From: CAYRGS01 sp964423875
Lineage (GTDB): Bacteria; UBA8248; JACPRG01; G963555815
NCBI GenBank assembly: GCA_964423875.1
Contig: CAYRGS010000115.1
Location: 1-10,519, forward strand
Reading direction: 5' to 3'
DNA: 10,519 bases
Part shown: in pieces, positions 1 to 5,797 of the stretch
Layout: each line of letters opens with the position of its first letter
Position numbering within the stretch: the stretch's first letter is position 1
Program-made: the position numbers and the translations under genes
The notes under the pieces: generated by a model
Told to the model about the DNA's origin: nothing
Seen by the model: only the letters and a program-made list of their open reading frames with translations
Database searches by the model: none

Positions 1-394
1 CCGAGTGCCGGACTTTGGGGGGGGGGGGACCCAACCCCTGGGGGGCTGCCCCACGGGCGAGGCCCGGAACACGAAGGGCTACAAGCTGTCCCCGAAGTAC
101 GTCATCCATGCAGTGGGTCCGGTCTATCGGGACGGCGGACACGGCGAGGCGAAGAAGCTGCGGGGCTGCTACGTCCACGCCATGACGCTGGCGGCGGAGA
201 ACAGCGTCCGATCCATCGCCTTTCCCTCGATTAGCACCGGGGTCTATCGGTATCCCATCGACCAGGCCGCGAAGATCGCCGTCGAGACGGTGGGGGTCTG
301 CCTGGAGAAACCGACCTCGGTGGAGATTGTGCGGTTCGTGTGCTTCAGCGAAGAGGACTTGGCGGTTTATGGGAGAATTTTGGAGCCCGGTTGA
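1..394 (+). pseudogene. Macro-domain protein (O-acetyl-ADP-ribose deacetylase type), 5'-truncated and frameshifted
   Basis: From about position 38 to the TGA at 392-394 the frame encodes the C-terminal two thirds of a macro domain. It contains GGCPTGEA, GYKLSPKYVIHAVGPV, SIAFPSISTGVYRYP and a closing VRFVCFSEEDLAVY, all typical of the bacterial YmdB/MacroD-like family, which binds ADP-ribose and removes ADP-ribose or acetyl groups. The N-terminal ligand loop lies off the window. Positions 3-23 read ECRTLGG in another frame, which is the family sequence that normally sits directly before CPTGEA. The two pieces are separated by a 23-base G/C-rich insertion that repeats the LGG codons and breaks the frame. 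It is either a contig-edge assembly error or a real disruption. A GTG at position 5 is open in frame but gives residues unlike the family, so I do not take it as the start. The gene converges on pcaG and shows no functional link to it. Confidence 0.85.
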
Positions 395-442
395 TTCCTG
401 ATGACCTGTAGCCAAAGGATTTGACCCCAATTTGCTTTATCA

Positions 443-472
443 CATCCTCATCGCTCACATCGGATAAGGATG
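443..472. other. Weak hairpin between convergent macro-domain and pcaG genes
   Basis: CATCCT at 443-448 pairs with AGGATG at 467-472 across an 18-base loop, in the 124-bp gap where the two convergent genes end. An alternative pairing of TTATC with GATAA overlaps it. There is no clean T-run on either side, so a terminator role is only a guess from position. Confidence 0.25.
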
Positions 473-518
473 AAATCGCGATAATTTTCTTCCTCCCCCT
501 CCCGACTTGTCCGAGTCA

Positions 519-1109
519 TCACATATCAAGAAAAACCGTTTCCTTATCGCCCTGCATGTGGATGTCGAATCGGTAGACAACGCCGCCCGGTGTCTCCTCG
601 CGCTCCGCGATGAGCGTGCCGCGGCGATCTTCGGGAACGGTTTGCAGAACCGGATCCTTCCCGTTTGCCTCGGCCTCGTCTGAAAAGTAGAGTCGGGTGA
701 ACGTATGCACAAGCATCCCCCGCATCAACACGATGACGTTGACATGCGGGGCTTGGTCGTCATCAACGGGTCCGGGTTTGATGGTGTCAAAGAAATATCG
801 GTTCTCCGGGTCGGTTCCGGTGCCCATGCGGCCAAAGCCGTGAATGTCCGCGCCGGAACCGCGGGGGTCGTCCGGATGGGCGTATCGGCCTTGGGAATCC
901 GCTTGCCAAATTTCGATGATGGCGTCCGGAATCGGATTGCCTTCACCGTCGAAAACCCGGCCCTCCATACGGATGTGTTCGCCATCGGTGGTTGGTTCCA
1001 CCAACGTGGATTGGACCGTGTCCTGAAAAGGGTAGCCGTACTGTTCGGGTGTCAGGCCGTACGCAAAAAAGGGTCCGACCGTTTGCGACGGCGTTTGCTT
1101 GAATCTCAT
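519..1109 (-). CDS. pcaG: Protocatechuate 3,4-dioxygenase, alpha subunit
   Basis: This 196-aa protein has the normal PcaG length. It begins with the diagnostic TPSQTVGPFFAYG (residues 6-18), contains the intradiol core RVFDGEGNPIPDAIIEIWQAD (split here as residues 51-60 and 61-71) with GRYAHP after it, then TIKPGPV, RLYFSDEAEAN (139-149) and ends RFDIHMQGDKETVFLDM. The family alpha subunit pairs with PcaH and helps form the active-site pocket, but does not carry the iron. Consistently, the YPWRN and WRPxHIH iron segments of the beta subunit are absent here (APHVNVIVLMRG instead). The enzyme opens the ring of protocatechuate between its two hydroxyls, giving 3-carboxy-cis,cis-muconate in the cytoplasm. 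The ATG lies three bases after the pcaH stop, with GGAGA at 1118-1122 eight bases upstream, so the two genes are almost certainly cotranscribed and translationally coupled. Confidence 0.96.
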   Translation of the reverse strand: MRFKQTPSQTVGPFFAYGLTPEQYGYPFQDTVQSTLVEPTTDGEHIRMEGRVFDGEGNPIPDAIIEIWQADSQGRYAHPDDPRGSGADIHGFGRMGTGTDPENRYFFDTIKPGPVDDDQAPHVNVIVLMRGMLVHTFTRLYFSDEAEANGKDPVLQTVPEDRRGTLIAEREETPGGVVYRFDIHMQGDKETVFLDM

Positions 1110-1112
1110 GGG

Positions 1113-1808
1113 TCAACTCTCCATTGGCGTGGCGTTTCGTCCTCGGAGAATGAAATTGAACTCGTAGCCAAGGGCGAACTCCGGCTCCGTGATGTCAATT
1201 GAAAATTTACAGACAAGCCGTTCACGGGCTTCTTTGGGCGCGCTCTGAACCATCGGGTCGATGTCAAGGAGCGGATCCCCGGGGAAGTACATTTGTGTCA
1301 CGAGCCTTGTCACGAACGCGCGGCCGAAGAGCGAAAAGTGGATGTGATTCGGCCGCCAGGCGTTGTGATGGTTCCGCCAGGGATAAGCGCCCGGCTTGAT
1401 CGAATAAAACTTGTAACGGCCTTCGCTGTCCGTCGCGCAGCGCCCCGCCCCCAAAAAGTTGGGATCCAGGGGGGCGGGGTGTTGATCGACCACATGGATG
1501 TATCGGCCCGCCGCGTTCGCCTGCCATATCTCAATCAGCGTGTCCGGAACCGGTCTGCCGTCCTCGTCCAGGACCCGGCCCGTTAGGATGATCCGCTCGC
1601 CCATCGGCTCGCCGTTTTTCACGGAGTTTTTGGTTAGATCGTTGTCGAGCGGACCGACGGAATCATGGCCATACACCGGGCCTGTGAGTTCCGACAGGGT
1701 ATGTTGGATGGGAATCAACGGTTTCTTGGGTGCGCGCAAGGCATTGGACTGATAGTCGGGATAAAGAAGAGGCGGGTGGCTGTCCCAATCCATCGGTTTG
1801 TAATTCAT
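1113..1808 (-). CDS. pcaH: Protocatechuate 3,4-dioxygenase, beta (iron-binding) subunit
   Basis: The 231-aa protein is a full-length PcaH. The catalytic non-heme Fe(III) ligands known for the family are all visible: Tyr103 in GRYIH, Tyr142 in GAYPWRN, and His155 and His157 in WRPNHIHF, with the substrate-stabilising Arg152 in the same motif. PLDPNFLGAGRC (residues 113-124) and TDSEGRYKFYSIKPG are also typical. Start choice: the frame stays open for another 71 codons upstream to position 2021, but the ATG at 1806-1808 has AGGAGG ten bases upstream and gives the usual N-terminus, while the upstream codons resemble no family member. With PcaG it forms the ring-opening enzyme of the protocatechuate branch of the beta-ketoadipate pathway. 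No pcaB, pcaC, pcaD, pcaI/J or pca regulator is present in this window. Confidence 0.96.
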   Translation of the reverse strand: MNYKPMDWDSHPPLLYPDYQSNALRAPKKPLIPIQHTLSELTGPVYGHDSVGPLDNDLTKNSVKNGEPMGERIILTGRVLDEDGRPVPDTLIEIWQANAAGRYIHVVDQHPAPLDPNFLGAGRCATDSEGRYKFYSIKPGAYPWRNHHNAWRPNHIHFSLFGRAFVTRLVTQMYFPGDPLLDIDPMVQSAPKEARERLVCKFSIDITEPEFALGYEFNFILRGRNATPMES

Positions 1809-1818
1809 CGCTTTCGGT

Positions 1819-1824
1819 CCTCCT
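1819..1824 (-). promoter_or_regulatory. Shine-Dalgarno sequence fixing the pcaH start
   Basis: A perfect AGGAGG on the minus strand is separated by ten bases from the ATG at 1808. It favours the 231-aa PcaH over the 302-aa open frame. Confidence 0.8.
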
Positions 1825-1983
1825 GGGCAATCATCCGTGGGTAAGGGCTCTCGGCGGTGTTGAACGCTTCGGGCGTCCTTGGAGCGGCCGGTATCCATCG
1901 AGGTCTGAAAGGGCGCCGCGCTCGCCTTCTCGGCGTCGGATTGGGTCGGGATCGGGAAATTCGACATCCTACATATCACGGAA

Positions 1984-2060
1984 TTCCCGTATGGATTGGG
2001 AAGTCGGCTTGCGGGCGACACGCAAGCACCCTCTCTGTCCCCCGCAATCAGACGCGGGGG
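1984..2060. other. Run of hairpins between the YqgE-family gene and pcaH
   Basis: Two perfect 7-bp inverted repeats lie back to back: GCTTGCG at 2007-2013 with CGCAAGC at 2021-2027 (7-base loop), and CCCCCGC at 2039-2045 with GCGGGGG at 2054-2060 (8-base loop). A weaker TTCCC/GGGAA pair sits at 1984-1988 and 1998-2002. The GC-rich hairpin starts directly after the TAG of the upstream minus-strand gene. There is no T-run after it, so it may be a 3'-end-stabilising structure, an atypical terminator or part of an intergenic repeat. The remainder of the 252-bp gap, toward pcaH, would hold any pcaHG promoter; I see no convincing -35/-10 pair. Confidence 0.5.
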
Positions 2061-2789
2061 CTACAACGTCCGGAAGCGGCGGTCCATCGCGCGCTTCCAT
2101 TTGGTCCCGTGCCGATCGTCGAACAGGATGTCTTCGTCCCCCGGCGCGGTGAACCAGTCGCCCCGCCGCATCTCGGCATCGAGTTGGCCGGGTCCCCAAC
2201 CGGCGTAGCCGACAGCGAACATGGCCCGGTGCGGGCCTTGGCCGAGGGCGATGGCCCGCAGGGCCACGGGGTTCGAGGTGACGGCGATGTCCGCGTTCAC
2301 CGGGACAGCGTTGGGGAGCTTCTTCTCGGTCGAGTGCACCAGGAATCCGCGTTCGGACTGAACCGGCCCCCCGTAGTGGACGGCAATCTCGCCCGCCGTC
2401 TTGGGAGCGTCGAGGCCGAGGCGCTTGATGAGGACAGCCAGTTTCACCCTGCCGAGGACGCGGTTGACCACTAGGCCGAGAGCGCCCGTGTCATTGTGTC
2501 GGAAAACCAGGATGACGGTTCGATGGAAGTTCGGGTCCCGCAGGCCCGGTGAAGCGACGAGGAGATTCCCCGGCCGCAATCGGGTCGGCGTCCCGCGAGG
2601 GTTCACCAGACCGGGCAAGACCTTCGCTTCAAGCGGCATCCCCGTTAGAAAGAGAGCGGCCGCAAGTGCGACGGCCGTTGGGATGAGGGATCCGGGGCTC
2701 ACGGTTTCGCGCTTCCGGTGCGCGTATTCCGAATGGGGCGCGGATCGCCGGACGACGAACCGATCCGGGAGGTTTTTAGCGCGCTTCAC
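2061..2789 (-). CDS. YqgE/AlgH (UPF0301) family protein with an N-terminal export or membrane segment
   Basis: Residues from about 70 to the end form a complete YqgE/AlgH domain. It has RPGNLLVASPGLRDPNFHRTV (first part at 71-80, continuing to 91), LVFRHNDTGALGLVVNR (to 110), HYGGPVQSERGFLVHS, an AVGYAGWGPGQLDAEM segment and GDWFTAPGDEDILFD. The family's biochemical role is not settled; it is usually a cytoplasmic protein of about 185 residues. This 242-aa version is longer because of an N-terminal extension: a basic region with several Arg/Lys (residues 1-29), then a hydrophobic stretch LIPTAVALAAALFLTG (about 35-50) and a possible LEA cleavage site. That suggests a signal peptide or membrane anchor. 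The start is GTG at 2787-2789, supported by GGGAGG seven bases upstream; the first in-frame ATG (residue 51) would remove the hydrophobic segment. It lies 71 bp downstream of the M20 gene, probably in the same transcript. Confidence 0.9.
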   Translation of the reverse strand: MKRAKNLPDRFVVRRSAPHSEYAHRKRETVSPGSLIPTAVALAAALFLTGMPLEAKVLPGLVNPRGTPTRLRPGNLLVASPGLRDPNFHRTVILVFRHNDTGALGLVVNRVLGRVKLAVLIKRLGLDAPKTAGEIAVHYGGPVQSERGFLVHSTEKKLPNAVPVNADIAVTSNPVALRAIALGQGPHRAMFAVGYAGWGPGQLDAEMRRGDWFTAPGDEDILFDDRHGTKWKRAMDRRFRTL

Positions 2790-2796
2790 CCTAATT

Positions 2797-2802
2797 CCTC
2801 CC
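2797..2802 (-). promoter_or_regulatory. Shine-Dalgarno sequence supporting the GTG start of the YqgE-family gene
   Basis: GGGAGG on the minus strand lies seven bases before the GTG at 2789. It supports translation of the long N-terminal extension that includes the hydrophobic segment. Confidence 0.7.
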
Positions 2803-2860
2803 GCCCGGTGGAGTCCCGGAGTGGACCCAGGTCATCGAAAGGCCTCCTCCATCCGGGCGC

Positions 2861-4156
2861 TCACGTTTTCGGCAGGTGGTTGCTGATCTCGATCGCGGCG
2901 GCGCAGTACATCTTAGCCGCGTCCACCAGGTCCGAGATTTTCTGGACCTCGCCGGTGCCGGGCTTGAGATTGGGGTCGTCCGGTGCGGGTCCACACTTGA
3001 TGGATGGAATCCCCATCTCCACCAGAATAGTCAGGTCTGCGTACGTGCTTGTGAGCTGGGACTGGATGGGCTGGACGGGTTTGCCGCGGGCGGCCTGCTG
3101 GGCCTCGCGCATGATTTCGACCAGCGCGTCCGCGTTCTTCGACTCGTAGCCGTGGACCGAGAGGTAAAGATCGGCATCGGCCTCGACGCCGCTTTTTGAA
3201 ATGACGGCTTCCACCTCGCGCAGGACATCGATGGGCCGCAGCCCCGGCGGCGTGAAGGCCTCCAGGTACATCGTGCACACGGCGGGCGAGAAATTGGGCT
3301 TGAAAGGGGCCCCGCCCTGAATGGCGCCGATGTTGACCTTGGGAACGACTGTCCCGTACTTGAACTTGTATTCGTGCTCTTTCTGGTACCGGCGCGCCCA
3401 GGCCTCTATGGGGGCGATCAGGTTGCCCATCTTGACGACGGCGTTAGTGCTCTGGGTCAGGTCTTCGGGATGTTCGACGAAGGGCGCGTACATCGGCTCG
3501 CCCGTGCACGTGACTTTGATGAACGTGGCCCCCGCCTGCGTCGTCGTGATCCCGAAGCGGGAGGGCTCGGCGACGATGGCGTAATCGGCCACGACGCCGT
3601 GGGTCAGCATGTAGCGCATTCCGACCCCCTTGCCGCGGTGGGCCCCCCCCTGGTACTGGTCCACGGGGGCGCGGCCGATCTCGCTGCACACCCCCGTCAG
3701 GAGGATGTCCCCCGCCAGCTTGACGCCGGCCTTCTTGAGGGCGTAGGCGGCGATGAGGACGGAGGCGAAAGGCCCTTTGTCGTTGAAGATGCCGCTTCCG
3801 TAGATGAGGCCGCCCTTGCGCCGGGCTTCGGACTTCCACTCGGGGCGGAGCGGGCCGGCGAACATGGCGTCCGTCGGGTCGCCCGACAGGGCTGTGTCCA
3901 GGTGGCAGTTGAACATGAGGATGGGCCCGTCGCCGGACCCCTTGAGCCGGCCGACCACGTTGCCACGGCCGGGCTCCACTTCCTGGTAAAAGGCGGGGAT
4001 GTCCCGCCCGTTGAGCCAGTCGACGCAGAGCCGGGCGACTTCCTCTTCCTTGCCCGTCGGGCTGTGCGAGTCGACCAGGGCCATCGCCAGCGCGACCAGC
4101 TCTTTTTCGTTCACCTTCGACCAGACTTTTTCGAGTGTCTTCCTGTTGGTTTTCAT
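2861..4156 (-). CDS. M20-family metallopeptidase/deacylase homologue (ArgE/DapE/CPG2 superfamily) with altered active-site motifs
   Basis: This 431-aa protein has the M20 layout: an N-terminal catalytic half, a lid domain (about 205-325) and a C-terminal catalytic part. Visible metal-site motifs are NCHLDT (His85, Asp87), GIFNDKGP (bridging Asp126) and VAEPS (Glu197). Family members hydrolyse N-acyl amino acids, succinyl-diaminopimelate or small peptides with two zinc ions. Three usual features differ. The DEExG motif reads CSEIG, so the catalytic Glu position is Ser158 while Glu159 remains. The lid-domain GxxAH reads GEPMYA. The C-terminal AHxxxE metal His segment reads KPGTGE (399-403). This may define a divergent subfamily with its own chemistry, or a non-hydrolytic binding protein; I cannot assign a substrate. 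The ATG is preceded by GGGAGA four bases upstream. An AT-rich island follows upstream, so it may have its own promoter. Confidence 0.88.
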   Translation of the reverse strand: MKTNRKTLEKVWSKVNEKELVALAMALVDSHSPTGKEEEVARLCVDWLNGRDIPAFYQEVEPGRGNVVGRLKGSGDGPILMFNCHLDTALSGDPTDAMFAGPLRPEWKSEARRKGGLIYGSGIFNDKGPFASVLIAAYALKKAGVKLAGDILLTGVCSEIGRAPVDQYQGGAHRGKGVGMRYMLTHGVVADYAIVAEPSRFGITTTQAGATFIKVTCTGEPMYAPFVEHPEDLTQSTNAVVKMGNLIAPIEAWARRYQKEHEYKFKYGTVVPKVNIGAIQGGAPFKPNFSPAVCTMYLEAFTPPGLRPIDVLREVEAVISKSGVEADADLYLSVHGYESKNADALVEIMREAQQAARGKPVQPIQSQLTSTYADLTILVEMGIPSIKCGPAPDDPNLKPGTGEVQKISDLVDAAKMYCAAAIEISNHLPKT

Positions 4157-4200
4157 CGATTCTCCCGGAAAGGTGATGAGCGATTCAAGGGCGAGATGAA

Positions 4201-4238
4201 TTCGCGAGACCCGGGGGCGGCGAATCCCGTTCGCGAGA
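4201..4238. repeat. Short direct repeat upstream of the M20 gene
   Basis: TTCGCGAGA occurs at 4201-4209 and again at 4230-4238, 29 bases apart start to start, 45-82 bases upstream of the M20 start. Each copy contains the palindrome TCGCGA. The near-three-turn spacing could suit a regulator binding on one face of the DNA, but this is a guess. Confidence 0.35.
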
Positions 4239-4280
4239 AGCCACTTGGGGTCTCATTCTCGTTGGACGTCGATTTACGCT

Positions 4281-4373
4281 TTGATCCTACATTAACTTAC
4301 ACAAATAACACATATAAATACAAATAGTTATAATATACTTTATAATGTAGATTATCTTGTTCTGATTCTTGGT
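4281..4373. promoter_or_regulatory. AT-rich island with promoter-like sequences and an inverted repeat
   Basis: This block between the cyclase stop and the M20 gene is strikingly AT-rich compared with everything around it. CTACATTA at 4287-4294 is repeated inverted as TAATGTAG at 4343-4350. TTATAA occurs at 4328-4333 and again at 4340-4345, flanking TATACT, and TATAAT-like hexamers occur on both strands. It is the likeliest place for a promoter of the minus-strand M20/YqgE genes and possibly for a regulator site. I cannot fix a -35/-10 pair, and the 5' leader would be more than 120 bases. Confidence 0.4.
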
Positions 4374-5162
4374 TTATCCCTCTTCTATAATCGCGACGGC
4401 CCGGACCCACCCGCCGCTGCCCTTCTCGATCCGGATGGGGAAGACCGCGACCTTGAAGCCGAAGGGTTTGGGAATCCGATCCAGGTTGGCGAGCTTCTCA
4501 AGGTGGCAGTATTCCTTCTCCTGGCCGACCAGATGGGCGGGCCAATAGGCCGCCGTGTTCCCGGCCTTGAGGTCTTTGATCATCTCGACGTTGGGCCGGT
4601 CGTAGCTCCAGGCGTCGATGCCCGTGATTTTGACCCCCCGATCGACGAGCCACAGCGTACTCTCGCGCCCCATGCCCGGCTGGCGGAGGAGGAAGTCCGG
4701 CTGCTCGAAGTAACGGGTGGCGTCCGTCCGGATGAGAACGATGTCGAAGGGCTTGATCCGGTAGCCGATCTTCTCAACCGCCGCTTCCATGTCCTCGGCC
4801 GTGATGAGCTCATCCGGCTTCTTGTGGGTCATGTCCAGGACGACGCCGCTCGAAAAGCACCATTCCAGGGGGATCTCATCGATGGTCTTCGCGGGTTGAC
4901 CGGCGACCGTCGGGCCGAAGTGCCAGGGGGCGTCCAGGTGGGTGCCGGAATGGGAGTTCAGCGTCAGCTCGTCCGAGGCGGCCGCCAGCCCGCCCGGGAG
5001 CCGGTCCGGGTCGATGTCGTACATCTTGGCCACACGGCGTGCGCCTTCCCGGTGGCCCCAGGAAAAGACGCGCGCCGCGTCGCGGTCCATCGAGAAGTTG
5101 TTCAACGGCACGCTCAGGTCGATGCACCGGATTCCAGGCGGTCCCGCTTCCGAGGCGGTCAC
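4374..5162 (-). CDS. Cyclase-family metal-dependent hydrolase (kynurenine formamidase / isatin hydrolase-like)
   Basis: The 262-aa protein carries the cyclase-family metal motif HSGTHLDAPWHF: His71, His75 and Asp77 form the HxxTHxD metal set, and His81 follows. Further family elements are IDLSVPL at 14-20, an IVLIRTD strand near 141-147, GIDAWSYD (181-188), His210, and His220/Glu222 in the YCHLEKL segment, where KynB-type enzymes place their second catalytic His/Glu pair. Relatives hydrolyse N-formylkynurenine, isatin or other cyclic or formylated amides; which applies here cannot be decided. The start is GTG with GGAGGG six bases upstream, and the next ATG (residue 25) lies inside the domain. 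Upstream is a 635-bp gene-free stretch, so it is probably the first gene of its own transcript. An M20 deacylase homologue lies 217 bp downstream. Confidence 0.92.
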   Translation of the reverse strand: MTASEAGPPGIRCIDLSVPLNNFSMDRDAARVFSWGHREGARRVAKMYDIDPDRLPGGLAAASDELTLNSHSGTHLDAPWHFGPTVAGQPAKTIDEIPLEWCFSSGVVLDMTHKKPDELITAEDMEAAVEKIGYRIKPFDIVLIRTDATRYFEQPDFLLRQPGMGRESTLWLVDRGVKITGIDAWSYDRPNVEMIKDLKAGNTAAYWPAHLVGQEKEYCHLEKLANLDRIPKPFGFKVAVFPIRIEKGSGGWVRAVAIIEEG

Positions 5163-5168
5163 AATAAT

Positions 5169-5174
5169 CCCTCC
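5169..5174 (-). promoter_or_regulatory. Shine-Dalgarno sequence supporting the cyclase GTG start
   Basis: GGAGGG on the minus strand is six bases before the GTG at 5162. Confidence 0.7.
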
Positions 5175-5281
5175 GAATTTTTCCCCGCCTTATTCAATAA
5201 TTCCGCGGGGGGATGCCAGAATTAGGATTGGACATGCGCAATTTTCGTCTATTTCCTCCCGGGAGCGCAACCCACGATCGG

Positions 5282-5396
5282 AATCTACAGATTACACAGA
5301 TTTTCAGAAAAAAAAGATCAACACCCTGGTTCTCATTTTAAGCAAGCGCCCACTTCCACCGTCCTTGACCTTTTCAATCCGCGTAATCTGCGGATC
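5282..5396. repeat. Inverted pair of a 21-bp quasi-palindromic intergenic repeat (REP/BIME-like)
   Basis: The unit at 5282-5302 and, in opposite orientation, the unit at 5376-5396 share 16 of 21 positions. All differences are transitions, and the core is GATTACRCRGAT. Each unit is itself nearly palindromic (first unit: AATCT at one end, AGATT at the other). The pair encloses 73 bp of non-coding DNA. A third, more diverged unit lies at 8009-8029. This architecture resembles REP or BIME elements or a small MITE; no transposase is seen. Confidence 0.65.
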
Positions 5397-5438
5397 GCCT
5401 AGTTTTTGGTTCTTGGCCATCGCCATTTTGCTAAATCC

Positions 5439-5456
5439 CCGTCCGCGCGGGGACGG
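5439..5456. other. GC-rich hairpin
   Basis: CCGTCC at 5439-5444 pairs with GGACGG at 5451-5456 around a 6-base loop, with extra complementary CCCC/GGGG nearby. No T-run follows on either strand. Confidence 0.35.
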
Positions 5457-5489
5457 CGTCTGTGGATAAAAACGGTCCTCATAAAGACA

Positions 5490-5533
5490 AAAGCCAAATA
5501 AAAAGTCTTGGGATACTTAGGAAATTTGGCTTT
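5490..5533. terminator. Long stem-loop with T-rich flanks, possible bidirectional terminator
   Basis: AAAGCCAAAT at 5490-5499 pairs perfectly with ATTTGGCTTT at 5524-5533. A nested AAGT/ACTT pair lies inside the loop. The plus strand continues with GTTTTTC and the minus strand with TGTCTTT, so either direction has a loose T-rich tail. For the minus strand it would sit about 265 bases after the stop of the DUF6282-like gene and could end the upstream operon. The stem is AT-rich, so a regulator site or mobile-element remnant is also possible. Confidence 0.4.
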
Positions 5534-5640
5534 GTTTTTCACTTTTCCCTTTATGCGGAGAGGTGCGGTTCCTTCAATCCGCGCCCATCCCAGCGACCCG
5601 TGAAGATCCTTCGGCGCCGTTCGGGACGGCCGATGGACGT

Positions 5641-5666
5641 CCGGAGGGGATCGACCGCCCCTCTGG
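5641..5666 (+). other. GC-rich 9-bp hairpin
   Basis: CCGGAGGGG at 5641-5649 pairs with CCCCTCTGG at 5658-5666 with one G-U wobble when read as plus-strand RNA and an 8-base loop. No gene is attached to it and no T-run follows. Confidence 0.25.
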
Positions 5667-5797
5667 ATCGATATCCGCCGATCTCGGTTTCATTGTCCTC
5701 CCGTCCTTTTGATATTCGTATCACTTTCGATAAATCTGGGCGCTCGGCGAGGGGAAATCAAGCGGGATTGGCTTCGAATCGCAGTAGAGGGACGATC

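Larger units (their letters stand above)
5163..5797. other. Gene-free stretch between the cyclase gene and the DUF6282-like gene
   Basis: About 635 bp with no convincing coding sequence on either strand: open frames crossing it have no recognisable motif and no ribosome binding site. It holds the cyclase ribosome binding site, an inverted pair of 21-bp repeats (5282-5396), a GC hairpin (5439-5456), a long AAAGCCAAAT/ATTTGGCTTT hairpin (5490-5533) and a GC-rich hairpin at 5641-5666. The part at 5670-5797 shows nothing I can name. Confidence 0.7.

Noticed and set aside
1809..2021. A 71-codon in-frame extension upstream of pcaH (would give a 302-aa protein)
   Set aside because: The extension resembles no PcaH N-terminus, crosses the hairpin-bearing gap, and the internal ATG has a perfect AGGAGG at good spacing.
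3374..4327. 317-codon plus-strand open frame opposite the M20 gene
   Set aside because: It is antisense to a clear M20 gene, has low-complexity Arg/Gly/Val/Asp composition and no recognisable motif.
4503..5225. 240-codon plus-strand open frame opposite the cyclase gene
   Set aside because: Antisense shadow of the cyclase gene with no motif and no ribosome binding site of note.
5282..5396. CRISPR-like array
   Set aside because: Only two units, in inverted orientation and diverged, with no regular spacers and no cas gene.
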